Below are positions 32,099 to 40,535 of a DNA stretch of 40,535 bases, in pieces; positions within the stretch are counted from its first letter, which is position 1; each line of letters starts with the position of its first letter. Source of the DNA: a candidate division TA06 bacterium (lineage in GTDB: Bacteria > Hydrothermota > DG-26 > E44-bin18). The notes below the pieces were generated by a model, which had not been told where the DNA came from, did not search any database, and saw only the letters and a program-made list of their open reading frames with translations. The stretch covers positions 1 through 40,535 of the forward strand of contig SOJN01000127.1 in the NCBI GenBank assembly GCA_004376575.1, given 5' to 3'. The translations under genes were made by a program, and so were the position numbers.

Positions 32099-32225
32099 TG
32101 ACACTGGAGCTTGACCAACAACATCTTTTGCCAGGGATTGTTGCGGATCCTACCGGAAGGATGGGGGTAGAACATGTATCGGATTGTATGGGCTAACTGA
32201 GCCTCCCATCGAGCGAGAATGCGGG

Positions 32226-34424
32226 TTAAGTCTCAGGTGGTCCGTCGGTTATCAATTCTCCCAGCAGCAGCAAGACGTCACCTGGGGAGTCCAGGTTGTA
32301 TTTAGCGACAGAAGGGGTGAAGCCAACTTTGATGGAATAGGCATCATCTGGCAAGGCAGCGAAAATGTCCTCATCTGTCAAATCGTCGCCAATTGCCATA
32401 ATGAACTCCCACTCCTCCTTGGGAATCCACTGTGATGCGGCTCGCTCCTTACTTATGCCTGCGGTTTTGATGTCGACCACCTTGTTCCCTCTCAGAATCT
32501 GAAGATTGAGATTTTTGGTCAAGCTTAGAAGATTGTCTATCAGTTCTCCCGCTCTTGTTTCCCCTATTCCTGGATCGGCTCTCCGATAGTGCCAGGCGAT
32601 AGAAAACTCCTTCTCCTCAATAAAAGCGCCAGGAGTCCTATCCACGTGCAGCTCAAGGAGCGGGCGTATTTTTTCTTTCCATTCATCGGTCAAAGGCTCT
32701 ATCGTTTTCCACCCTTCCTTTTTTTTCTTAACCCAGGCGCCGTGTTCAGAAACCAATCCAAGATCCAGCGTTCCGAACCAATTCTGTAAGGATGCTCTAT
32801 CACGACCGCTTATGATGACCACTTCATTTTTTTCGTCCTCGGCAAGTTTTTCCAGCAACGCCAGGAGGCCGTGGTCAGGCGCTGCTTCTTCGGGTCTCTC
32901 CCGAAAAGGAATGAGGGTTCCGTCATAATCCAACAGGAGAAGACGTCTCTTGCTTCTTTGGTAGTCGCTTCTCAACTTGGCCGTCATCACAACAGACAGT
33001 CTCCTGGCTTGCAGCTCTTTCTGAAGCTCTTTGGTGTCAACCAATCTGCCCAAAAAGTCCTTTGCCCACCGTACAATGTTGTAACGCTGAAGCCTTTCCT
33101 GCATTATCCTGTTCCGATCTGTCTGTTCCGACTCAGGCATAGTTAAGGCCTGTTCTAACGCGCCAGCGATTTCTACCTCGTTGTTGGCATTTATTATGAT
33201 TGCCTCTCCCAACTCTTTTGACGCACCAGCCATTTCACTAAGAATCAGGACACCTTTTCCATCCCTCCTGGTCGCTACATACTCTTTTGCTATCAGGTTC
33301 ATCCCATCTCTCAACGGTGTTACCAGACAGACATCGGCAATACTGTACAGAGAGGCAAGGCTGGCGAAAGGCAAAGAGCGGTACATGTACCAGATCGGAG
33401 TCCAATCAATAGTCCCATATTCACCATTGATTCTGCCCACGAGTTCGTCAACCTGCTTTTTCAGCTGTTTGTATGTGTCTACCTGTGTTCGAGATGGGAC
33501 CGCAACAAGAACCAGTGTTATCTTACCCCTGTAGTCCGGGTTTCTTCCAAGAAAGACACTGAAGGCTTCCAGACGCTGAGTGATTCCTTTGGTGTAGTCC
33601 AGCCGGTCAATGGAAAGGATTACTCTCTGCTTTCCCAGTCTTTTGAGGTACTTGGCCATTTCTCTCTTCACATTTCGATCCTGGAAGGCCTTTGAGAACC
33701 GAGCATAGTCAATTCCCATGGGGAATGAGTCTACCCTGACTGTGCGTTCACCGACTGAAATCTGACCGTAGCTGTGTTCGTAGCCTGAGAGACGGCGCAC
33801 ACTGCTGAGAAAATGGTTTACATAGTCATAGGTGTGGAAGCCTATCAAATCTGCCCCGAGGAGGCCATCAAGGATTTCCTTCCGCTGTGGAAGCAGACGG
33901 AATAACTCAGATGAAGGAAAGGGTATGTGGAAGAAGACGCCTATTGTGGCATCAGGGATTCTTTCCCTCAGCAGTCTGGGGAGTAACATCAGATGGTAGT
34001 CGTGTACCCAGATAATATCACCCTTCTCCTGAACCTCTGCAACCGCATCGCAGAAGACCTTGTTCGCTTCCTCGTACTCTTCCCATAGACTTTTGTCGTA
34101 GATTGCGTGCTGGGTAAAATAGTGAAAGAGAGGCCAGATGGTCCTGTTGCTGTAGCCACGGTAGTACTTCTCGATAGTGCTATGGTTGAGGAAGACTGGA
34201 TAGCAGTTATACTGAGATATGAGTTTGTTTTCTATGCTCTTTCTTTCTTCTTTTATCTTTTCGGCGGGTATCCCCGGCCAGCCCACCCAGATACTGTGGT
34301 GTGATTTGTGGAATGTGGAGAGGCCGGTAGCAACCCCGCCAACACTATCGTTGTACTGGACTATACCCTTCCTCTTCTCCACACTGACTGGCAGTCTGTT
34401 CGAAACAATCAGCAATCTTTGCAT
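32226..34424 (-). CDS. Bifunctional trehalose-6-phosphate synthase / phosphatase
   Basis: A fused OtsA-OtsB protein of 732 residues. Residues 1 to about 465 are the GT20 synthase, making trehalose-6-phosphate from NDP-glucose and glucose-6-phosphate: IVSNRLPVSV at the start, GGVATGL, GWPG, VHDYHLMLLP near 140, GFHTYDYVNHF near 195, SIDRLDYTKGI near 265 and LRDGMNLIAKEYV near 365. Residues from about 490 form a HAD phosphatase that removes the phosphate: LLLDYDGTLIPF, VIISGRD and AIGDDLTDEDIF. No clear ribosome site precedes the ATG at 34424. It probably has its own promoter at 34505-34533. Both halves look catalytically complete. Confidence 0.97.
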   Translation of the reverse strand: MQRLLIVSNRLPVSVEKRKGIVQYNDSVGGVATGLSTFHKSHHSIWVGWPGIPAEKIKEERKSIENKLISQYNCYPVFLNHSTIEKYYRGYSNRTIWPLFHYFTQHAIYDKSLWEEYEEANKVFCDAVAEVQEKGDIIWVHDYHLMLLPRLLRERIPDATIGVFFHIPFPSSELFRLLPQRKEILDGLLGADLIGFHTYDYVNHFLSSVRRLSGYEHSYGQISVGERTVRVDSFPMGIDYARFSKAFQDRNVKREMAKYLKRLGKQRVILSIDRLDYTKGITQRLEAFSVFLGRNPDYRGKITLVLVAVPSRTQVDTYKQLKKQVDELVGRINGEYGTIDWTPIWYMYRSLPFASLASLYSIADVCLVTPLRDGMNLIAKEYVATRRDGKGVLILSEMAGASKELGEAIIINANNEVEIAGALEQALTMPESEQTDRNRIMQERLQRYNIVRWAKDFLGRLVDTKELQKELQARRLSVVMTAKLRSDYQRSKRRLLLLDYDGTLIPFRERPEEAAPDHGLLALLEKLAEDEKNEVVIISGRDRASLQNWFGTLDLGLVSEHGAWVKKKKEGWKTIEPLTDEWKEKIRPLLELHVDRTPGAFIEEKEFSIAWHYRRADPGIGETRAGELIDNLLSLTKNLNLQILRGNKVVDIKTAGISKERAASQWIPKEEWEFIMAIGDDLTDEDIFAALPDDAYSIKVGFTPSVAKYNLDSPGDVLLLLGELITDGPPET

Positions 34425-34972
34425 GGTATGCGGCCCGTGTTTTTTGTTACGAACTGAAGCTCAGTATCCAGAGTCGGAAGGGTGTGCTCTAATGGTCTGC
34501 CATCAGGGTAGAGCAAAAACCCTAGACTGTCAAGAAGAAACCTCCGCACGGAAGTGTCGGTACTATCACGCCTTATCTCCTGGCACATCGATCTCCCCCG
34601 GGATTATCCCACGTGCGACAAGTCGCTTCCTTCCGCCGAAAAAGGGGAACATTGTGGAGCCGTATTCGTCCTAAGAAAAGGGCGGCAGCAGATGTTCCCC
34701 GTAAGACCCTTGCCAGAGCATCTGGCAAGTAATGAAGATAAGCTGCCGCTCTTCTTTGGGAGAAAAAAACGTGCGGACACTTCTCAGATCAAAGCAACAT
34801 CCGACGAGGCGAGCCAACAGGTTTATTATAGGGCCGCTGGAGGTGGTTTTGATCGGCCAGAACCTCGAAGAACTGCGGCTAGCGGCACTTTATCCCACCA
34901 AGAGACCGGCAAGGGTTTCCTCAAAGCATCCTCAGCCGAATCCCAATTACAAGTAGGATCGGAGTTGTAACT
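34425..34972. other. 548-bp region without a supported gene
   Basis: Apart from the possible promoter at 34505-34533, nothing was recognised. Plus-strand frames at 34554-34970 (138 codons) and 34732-34956 (74 codons) have no ribosome sites and no family resemblance. The stretch 34770-34940 reads RFIIGPLEVVLIGQNLEELR in one frame, which looks protein-like and could be a gene remnant, but no gene is called. Confidence 0.4.
34505..34533 (-). promoter_or_regulatory. Possible promoter of the trehalose-6-phosphate gene
   Basis: On the minus strand: exact TTGACA (34533-34528), a 17-bp spacer and TACCCT (34510-34505), a weak -10. This leaves a leader of about 75 bases before the ATG at 34424. Confidence 0.45.
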
Positions 34973-35449
34973 TCAGGATTCTTTAGCCCTTTTGGGGAGA
35001 AGTCTTACCAGGCTGAACCTGCGTGAATCATATCGCATTATCTGTACTAACATAAGGAGCCAGATGATGTCTCTTATAAGAATCCCAAGACCTACTTTTT
35101 CACCACCTTCAGACCTGAAGCATCCGCATGAGATATCTATTCCCCGGACAAGTGCCTGGGTTATCGCAACTATGAATATGGCCAGCATCACGGCTATCAG
35201 GAAGGAGTTGCTTCTTGAGAACACTCCCAATATAAGCATGGTCCCGGTGAACAACTCGAGCCAGGGCATGATAATGGCCATTATGTTGACGAGCTCAATT
35301 GGCAAAGCCTTGTAGTAAGAAATGGATTTTGCAAAAAGCTCGGGCTCCGCAATCTTGTAGATACTTGCGTATATGAATACCACCCCCACAATAAGTCTGA
35401 ACAGGAGTGCTGTGATGTCACTTTTGATCAGTGTGGCGATCGGTCTCAC
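34973..35449 (-). CDS. MauE/DoxX-family membrane protein
   Basis: A 158-residue protein with four predicted helices: LLFRLIVGVVFIYASIYKI (about 14-32), a second near 55-75 (MAIIMPWLELFTGTMLILG), a third near 83-105, and a fourth near 125-145. A conserved ISCGCF motif at about 108-113 is typical of the MauE-like group of DoxX proteins, which are linked to disulfide or thiol redox in the envelope. I chose the GTG at 35449: it lies within the upstream stop (GTGA) behind AGGAGGAAGA. A frame extending to 35503 would overlap the rhodanese gene. Co-translation with the rhodanese suggests a shared role in sulfur or disulfide chemistry. Confidence 0.85.
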   Translation of the reverse strand: MRPIATLIKSDITALLFRLIVGVVFIYASIYKIAEPELFAKSISYYKALPIELVNIMAIIMPWLELFTGTMLILGVFSRSNSFLIAVMLAIFIVAITQALVRGIDISCGCFRSEGGEKVGLGILIRDIIWLLMLVQIMRYDSRRFSLVRLLPKRAKES

Positions 35450-35970
35450 TCTTCCTCCTGCTCTGGAGGCCCTTCTTCTGTGGGATAGCCTGCATTCTTC
35501 CATTCGGGCCAGCCACCCAGGAAAATATCCACTCGTTTGTAGCCCATCTCTAGGAGCCTCTGGGACACGATCATGCTCTCATCGCAGTCTTCGCCCTGAC
35601 AGTACACAATCAGGTGCATTTCAGGACTGAGCAGTTCAGAAATGGAGAAGTAGACCTCGTCGAATCCGAACTCCGGAAGACTGAAAGCACCGCTGATGTG
35701 CCCCTTCTCATATTCGGACCTGGGTCGCGCGTCCAGAAAGAATGCCTCTCCGGATTCATAGGCTCTGAATGTTTCCTCCAGTCCCAGAACTTTTGACGCG
35801 ACATGGGTGTCTGAGGGCTGCTGCGCAGGCTGTATGACAAGCGTATCCCCAACTCTCACCTTGTGGCGTATGAGGGGAATTCCCTTGGGATACACTGAGT
35901 TGTAGATGAATCCCACCAGGGCGCTGAAGAGGAATATGGCTACTGCGATTACAAAACTCTTTCTATCCAT
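35446..35970 (-). CDS. Membrane-anchored rhodanese-domain protein
   Basis: A 174-residue protein with an N-terminal membrane helix (FVIAVAIFLFSALVGFIY, about 6-23), a linker, and a rhodanese domain (about 60-165) facing the periplasm. Marks are FFLDARPRSEYEKGHISGA near 78 and the active-site loop VYCQGEDCDES, where the first Cys is the expected sulfur acceptor. The C-terminal DIFLGGWPEWKNAGYP is also typical. Rhodaneses move sulfane sulfur between thiols. The natural donor is not evident. The ATG at 35970 lies only about 7 bases after a TAATAT -10 hexamer, so the transcript may be nearly leaderless. An AGGA just before the ATG is the only possible ribosome site. Confidence 0.88.
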   Translation of the reverse strand: MDRKSFVIAVAIFLFSALVGFIYNSVYPKGIPLIRHKVRVGDTLVIQPAQQPSDTHVASKVLGLEETFRAYESGEAFFLDARPRSEYEKGHISGAFSLPEFGFDEVYFSISELLSPEMHLIVYCQGEDCDESMIVSQRLLEMGYKRVDIFLGGWPEWKNAGYPTEEGPPEQEEE

Positions 35971-35977
35971 GCATCCT

Positions 35978-36006
35978 ATATTAAACTGCTAGAGGCGCAA
36001 AATCAA
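35978..36006 (-). promoter_or_regulatory. Promoter of the rhodanese-MauE operon
   Basis: On the minus strand: TTGATT (36006-36001), a 17-bp spacer and TAATAT (35983-35978). The predicted start point falls at or next to the ATG at 35970. Confidence 0.55.
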
Positions 36007-36024
36007 GTCCTACCGGCAGAAATG

Positions 36025-36103
36025 GTGACCCCGCGAAACGGGGGACGTGATACGCCCCGGACAGGCCCCGTGTGTCTCGCTTCGCGAGAAACGGGGCACG
36101 CAG
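36025..36103. repeat. Three-hairpin intergenic repeat, copy 2
   Basis: It starts GGTGACCCCGCGAAACGGGG, then ACGTGATACGCCCCGG, then CCCCGT...ACGGGG enclosing TCTCGCTTCGCGAGA, and ends GGGGCACGCAG. Order and sequence match 29694-29772 over its whole length with scattered substitutions. Confidence 0.75.
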
Positions 36104-36114
36104 AATGACATCAG

Positions 36115-36191
36115 CTCTTTGTCATCCTGAACGATAGTGAGGGATCTGCTTGTGCCAGATTGCTTCGCGCCCATCGGGCGCTCGCAATGAA
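36115..36191. repeat. REP-like hairpins (TCATCCTGA... and AGATTGCTTCGCGC...)
   Basis: A TTTGTCATCCTGAACG...GAGGGATCT unit is followed by AGATTGCTTCGCGCCC-ATC-GGGCGCTCGCAAT, a long stem. It directly follows the three-hairpin repeat and lies about 25 bp past the 36217 gene stop, where it could also limit transcription. There is no T-run. Confidence 0.5.
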
Positions 36192-36216
36192 ATCTTTTTT
36201 GTCGCTCGTGGTTTTC

Positions 36217-38136
36217 TCAGCGAAGGAGGAGGAGTTTCTTGGCGGCTGTGTAATCTCCCGGTTTAAGCATGTAAAAGTAGACTCCGCTGGGCACCGGGCT
36301 TCCGTTGCCGTCTCTGCCGTCCCAGCGGGCCACGTGGTTGCCAGCCTCCATCGAACCGTCTACTAGAGTCCTAACAAGGCTCCCAGAAGTATCGTAGATT
36401 CTCAGTGTCGTGTGGGCGGGTTCCGTCAATTGGTAATTGATGATTGTGAATTCCCGGCAGGGGTTAGGTCTGCTTTGAAGAAGCACGGTTGTAGACCTGG
36501 ACCTTGTTTCCTCCATCATCTGGTTCTGTTTCTTGTGCTTCTTCATGGCTTTCTGCGCATGCTGCCAGGCGTGTTTGTAGTGGTCGATGGCCTTGTCGTA
36601 CTTCGCCTTGTCCTTGTCCTTTTCAGCCTTGGCCATCTCTTTCTCAGCTTTTTCTATCTCTTTCTCCTTGCCGCCGGCTTCTTTCGCATCCTCGATTGCC
36701 ACTCTGGCCAAAATGCTGTCTGCTTCAACGAGCATCCCTATCAACCTCTCACAGAGCTCACCAGGAAACGCGCCTCCGCCGTAACTTATCTTGTCCACAT
36801 CCTTGACCTCGAAATCTCCAAACACCATACCTTCATCAAGAGGCCTGGAGCAGGAGGTGTGTATCTCTTGATTCAGGAAATCGTCAACCCAGATCTCTGT
36901 ATTTGCACCGAGCTTCTCGTCAGCTGCATCGATTTCGAATGTATCCCCTGGTGACACTAGCTCAGGACCAAAGCATGTTCTCTTTTTGCTTATGGCTTCA
37001 ACCAGAACTTCGTTTATGCCATGGTAAATAAGAGAGAACGAAGCTACCCCTTTGCACTTGTCTCCTTTGCACAGCTTCTTCATGTACTTTACCGCTTTCT
37101 TCTCTTCGCAGAAAACCTTCTTACCATGCTTGGGGTCAAGATGAGTGTCGTCAATCCACCGTTTCTCTTCCAGGCTCTTCTCGATATGGCCGATAATTTT
37201 GTCTATTCTCTTATCAAGCTTCTTGTCGCCAGTCGGCTTGAGTCCTTCCAACTCGGCCATGACATCCGTCTTGTTCCCTCGGGGGGCTCTGGTAGCAATA
37301 GGCCCTAGGTCGTAGGCTACGACGTAGTCAGGCATCTCCTGACACAGTTCGAACAAAATGGCGCGGCTTGTATCCCAGTCAGTCGAGAATGCCAGTCCAC
37401 CAGCCAGGGCCCAATATCCTCCCTCAAAATAGACCCCGGTATACTGCCCCTTGACAGGATCAAACTGGTAAATGCGATTGTACCAGCCCTGCCCCCAGGC
37501 AGAGACCCACAGCCAGGGATTGCCAGACGAAGCATCATCCCATGCCAGGCCCTGGGTCATGTATGAGTTGGGATACGAAGCAACAACAGCTCCTGTCGTG
37601 TCCGTCTTGACGATTGCTAGATTCTGGAGGCTTACCCATAAGTATTGCCCATCCCAGGCAAGTCCCTGGCCAACATCGTGTGGCCCCCGAAATTCGTACA
37701 ACACCTTTCCAAACTTGTCGAAAGCAGTTATCATCGAGTCGTCGCTTCCAAAGAAATAGTCATGATCGGGCCTATAGGCGAGATCATGCCATCCCCAGCC
37801 ACCCGGTTCTGAGTTATTACTCTTCTGCGCGAATTCCCTTACATATTTCCCATTCCTGTCAAAGACATATATCATGTTCGAATCACCCCAGGCATTGTCC
37901 CCGGTCACAAAGAAATAGTTCCCGTCGAATTCAACGCCGTACAATCCCTGTTCTCCAGCGTAATAGAAAGCCCATATCGAATCGCCAAGACTGCTCAACG
38001 GCTTTCTTTCTGGGTTTCCCTCTTCCTTCATTCCATACAATTGGCCATATGGCTCAGCCTCTTGAACGCCCCCTACAGCCTGTGCAAGTAGAGCAACTCC
38101 CAATAAGACGAACCCACAAAAGGCAAACCACTTCAT
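36217..38136 (-). CDS. Secreted beta-propeller protein with FlgD-like C-terminal domain
   Basis: A 639-residue exported protein. A signal peptide (about 1-22, LLGVALLAQAVGG) precedes a six-to-seven-bladed propeller-like region (about 40-280) with repeats such as GLAWDGQYLWVS and GLAWDDASSGNPWLWVSAW. A Lys/Glu-rich helical stretch (about 465-545, AEKEMAKAEKDKDKAKYDKA) follows. The last 85 residues are a FlgD-type Ig-like module: PNPCREFTIINYQL, LRIYDTSGSLVRTLVDG, VARWDGRDGNG and SGVYFYMLKPG. In FCB-group bacteria such ends often serve sorting or surface attachment. Its role is unknown. The ATG at 38136 follows CAGGAGGAACAG. It lies 48 bp after the broken secreted-protein gene and may be read with it. 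Confidence 0.85.
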   Translation of the reverse strand: MKWFAFCGFVLLGVALLAQAVGGVQEAEPYGQLYGMKEEGNPERKPLSSLGDSIWAFYYAGEQGLYGVEFDGNYFFVTGDNAWGDSNMIYVFDRNGKYVREFAQKSNNSEPGGWGWHDLAYRPDHDYFFGSDDSMITAFDKFGKVLYEFRGPHDVGQGLAWDGQYLWVSLQNLAIVKTDTTGAVVASYPNSYMTQGLAWDDASSGNPWLWVSAWGQGWYNRIYQFDPVKGQYTGVYFEGGYWALAGGLAFSTDWDTSRAILFELCQEMPDYVVAYDLGPIATRAPRGNKTDVMAELEGLKPTGDKKLDKRIDKIIGHIEKSLEEKRWIDDTHLDPKHGKKVFCEEKKAVKYMKKLCKGDKCKGVASFSLIYHGINEVLVEAISKKRTCFGPELVSPGDTFEIDAADEKLGANTEIWVDDFLNQEIHTSCSRPLDEGMVFGDFEVKDVDKISYGGGAFPGELCERLIGMLVEADSILARVAIEDAKEAGGKEKEIEKAEKEMAKAEKDKDKAKYDKAIDHYKHAWQHAQKAMKKHKKQNQMMEETRSRSTTVLLQSRPNPCREFTIINYQLTEPAHTTLRIYDTSGSLVRTLVDGSMEAGNHVARWDGRDGNGSPVPSGVYFYMLKPGDYTAAKKLLLLR

Positions 38137-38184
38137 CTGTTCCTCCTGGTAACCGTCATGGAGCCCCCATTGCTACTAACCGAA

Positions 38185-40535
38185 TCATGAACCACCAGGC
38201 TCCGCGGGAACAACGCTTTCGAACTTAACTCTCTGATGACTCAAAAGGTCTTCAGTCCAGACAACATAGAAACGCTCGCATGGAGCCCTGATTACTTTAT
38301 CAGCGTGAAAACAGCCCTTGGGGGTACACGGACGGTGCTAGTGGTGTTCCGCTCAGGTTCTGGGGGTCAGTCGGGCCATTAGGATAGTATTTGCTGTAGA
38401 ATATCTCATACAAGCCCGGGCCTGGCGACTCTTCAGCCCAGAGGATGTTGAGATCGTCCAGAGATGGAAACTCCGAAGAGACACCAGGGGTTTCCGAGAT
38501 GAGGTAGCTGTACCATGTCGCTCCCATATACATACCAAGAACTATCTCAGGCGGTGAGCCCTGCTCCCAGACTGCATATATCCCGCCACCCCATTCATCC
38601 ACGCTTGGATGCTGGGCGCCGCTGGCCACCACCTGTGAAGAAGACCACCCGCCACCATCCCTATAGGAGTGCTCGACCTTCGGCCCAGCAGCATTCTGCC
38701 ACAGGACATGGGGCGTGCCAGCACCGTCAAACGCGAGGTTGGAAATCTCAACGAATGAAACCCGTTCACGTTCACAATCTCCTCTGGAATACCTAGAGAC
38801 GAGTTCCAGTAATTGATCCTGGTCATTGGTGGGGGGCCCTCGCTGTACTGCTCCCATACAACGTGGGGTGGATAATACCCCTGCGGACCCGTCTCGTCAT
38901 AGATGGCGACAGCTGGAGTGAAGATAACGTCAATTCTGTCGGGGACGCTAACGATGATGTCTTTCTGCCACTGGCCGGACTCGTCTTTCCAGTAGTGAAC
39001 AAGATGCTCGTTGGACGGATCTCCAACATGCTCCAGCAGCACTATATGTGGGACTCTATTCGGGTCTACGGCTAGACTTGGATAATAAGCTGCTTCAAAA
39101 CTTGTGAAATCCCAGGTAATTCCTCTATCTGTAGAGTATGCGTAAGTCACTGAATGCATTGGGGTACCGGGCAGGTCGTTGTGCGGAAGAGTTATATTCT
39201 GGTAGACGACGTGAATACAAGCTGCGGAATCAACGGCGATTTTCCTTCCATTGTTCCAGGCTGTCGCAATATCTGAGGAGTTGGATTGCAAAGTCAAGGT
39301 GACCTCTTGGGGGACGCTGCAGTTTCTGTCTGATATCGAAAGGATTGATGCGGCGGGGTCATCAAATCCCATTGCTGATGCCATGACTGCGTGGGTCCCC
39401 TCAGCGGTCTTGAGCTCAAAATACCCGTTTTCGTCTGAGAGCGCACCGCGGTCCGCCTCCAGGGAGTAGACCCATGCTCCGTCTATAGGTGACTGATCCG
39501 CCGCGGATCGAACAACACCGCCCTGGCAAGCGGGTAACGCACCATCGAACTGCAATACGAAAACCCCTGAGTCGACATCGCAGGCAGAAATATGACCGTC
39601 GTAGAAAGGCCAGAGATCGAAGACGCCATATTGTGGGGGGAGATCGGGTTTGAGGTAAGTGTCATAATACCCAATCTCTATAGGGTCATCCGGGAAACTC
39701 ACATCAAAGATCCTCAGTCCTCTGTTGTAATTAGCAACATACCCCAAATTTTGTCTGATGTAACAGTAGTGGGCCGTCACCGCTGTGCTTGGAACATACT
39801 TGGCAGCCTGCGGATAATTACACAGGCCCGGGGTCCCAAGCCCTTGAATATCATAAACGGTGATGTCTCCAATTGGCCGGTTGCATCCCCATTCAAAGAA
39901 GTGTTCGTCGGAAGTGAAGACATAGCGAAGGTCCTCTGTTGCCCAGGCATCGTGGGTCATCGCGTTCGGATATTCGCAGCGCCCGAGTTCCAGGGGTGGC
40001 CGGTGCGTCATCTGGTCGAACAAGGGATCGGTATCCACCACATAGAGACCCCCTCCCGGATTTGTGACTAGCAGCCTGTTTCCATGCACTGTAACGTCAT
40101 GCCCCCTCGCGATGTCAGGTCCCGGCGGAAACCCTGGGTTCATGCCAGGATACCATATGGTGTCCGGCTCGTCTATTACAATTGGAAAATCTGGTCCATC
40201 AAGGGGTGCATCAAGAATCTCTCTGATATTGAAAATATACACCGTGTCGTTGCAGAGTCCCTGCCATGCATAGCCGATGCACGTGTTCGAGACTGCAAAC
40301 ACCCACACGGGCTCACCCGGGATTGATATCCTGCTTGTGTCCACAAACGCGCTGTAGAACGACCCCCCCCAGTATGCGGGACCCCAAACCTTCAATCTTG
40401 CCCTTCAAAACAGGATCGTTCCAATCGTGTACGTCAAATATGTAAACGCTGGCATCGCGCTCTGGCTTTCCCGTGGTTTTGTTTGGCATGATAAGATGAA
40501 TGCGGTCATTTCCGCTTGAAGGGCGGGACATACAA
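38185..40535 (-). pseudogene. Frameshifted secreted LVIVD-repeat / BNR-type protein (5' end beyond window)
   Basis: Parts of one protein occur in successive frames. Frame 1 (40531 to about 40370) reads ASVYIFDVHDWNDPVLKGKI, an LVIVD repeat. The frame then shifts near 40363-40395, which contains a run of eight C on the plus strand, and continues as WGPAYWGGSFYSAFVD. This frame carries more LVIVD repeats (RGLRIFDVSFPDDPIEIGYY), a carboxypeptidase-regulatory-like module (ACQGGVVRSAADQSPIDGAW) and BNR-like repeats (PHVVWEQYSEG). Near 38755-38767 it shifts to FVEISNLAFDGAGTPHVLWQ. Near 38300-38345 it shifts again to RFYVVWTEDLLSHQRVKFES, ending at a TGA at 38185-38187. Three shifts, while all neighbours are intact, suggest real decay, though homopolymer sequencing errors are possible. 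Confidence 0.8.

Noticed and set aside
31984-32175. 63-codon gene upstream of treT
   Set aside because: Its upstream ATG has no ribosome site; only the internal 17-codon start does.
34554-34970. 138-codon plus-strand frame as a gene
   Set aside because: No ribosome site, no signal or domain, and composition unlike neighbours.

Overview
This is one contig segment from a bacterium, most likely an uncultured lineage related to the FCB group or the WOR-3/TA06-type candidate phyla. That placement is inferred from gene style only. The signs are frequent TTG and GTG starts, long runs of overlapping genes, an archaeal-type split glutamate synthase, TreT-type trehalose synthase, FlgD-like C-terminal modules on secreted proteins, and intergenic spaces filled with dispersed hairpin repeats. 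No rRNA, tRNA, CRISPR array or transposase gene was recognised.

Layout. Positions 1-3106 (minus): the 5' part of a GGDEF / STAND-ATPase / TPR signalling protein that runs off the window. 3461-3658 (plus): a small Ada-like zinc-binding protein, then a repeat-filled gap. 8692-4093 (minus): outer-membrane-type lipoprotein, small membrane protein and SMC, from a strong promoter. 8887-13923 (plus, divergent): O-antigen ligase-like protein, DUF3108 protein, deoxyhypusine-synthase-like protein, mannose-1-phosphate guanylyltransferase, SPOR lipoprotein and RdgB. 14575-13895 (minus): an MglA-like GTPase with altered catalytic positions.

22982-14952 (minus): the most distinctive locus. Six genes overlap end to end behind one near-consensus promoter: an HdrB-HdrC fusion, the three parts of a split glutamate synthase (class II amidotransferase; ferredoxin plus FMN synthase domain; GXGXG domain), a soluble three-PAS/GAF histidine kinase and a NarL-type response regulator. 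No NAD(P)H-oxidising GltD subunit is present, so I infer that the HdrBC fusion feeds electrons into glutamate synthesis and that the kinase and regulator sense a related redox or nitrogen signal.

29605-23317 (minus): rnfC-D-G-E-A, then tatC and ffh, again behind a near-perfect promoter. rnfB is not in the cluster. 34424-29908 (minus): fused trehalose-6-phosphate synthase/phosphatase, a short leader ORF coupled to a TreT-type synthase, and a SAM methyltransferase. 35970-34973 (minus): membrane-anchored rhodanese and a MauE/DoxX membrane protein. 38136-36217 (minus): secreted beta-propeller protein with a FlgD-like C-terminus. 40535-38185 (minus): a secreted LVIVD/BNR-type protein gene broken by at least three frameshifts.

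Several sigma-70-like promoters (exact TTGACA, 16-17 bp spacers) can be read directly. They sit just upstream of most minus-strand operons and help fix start codons. Intergenic DNA carries a MITE-like element, two copies of a three-hairpin repeat and several simpler hairpin or AT-rich repeats.
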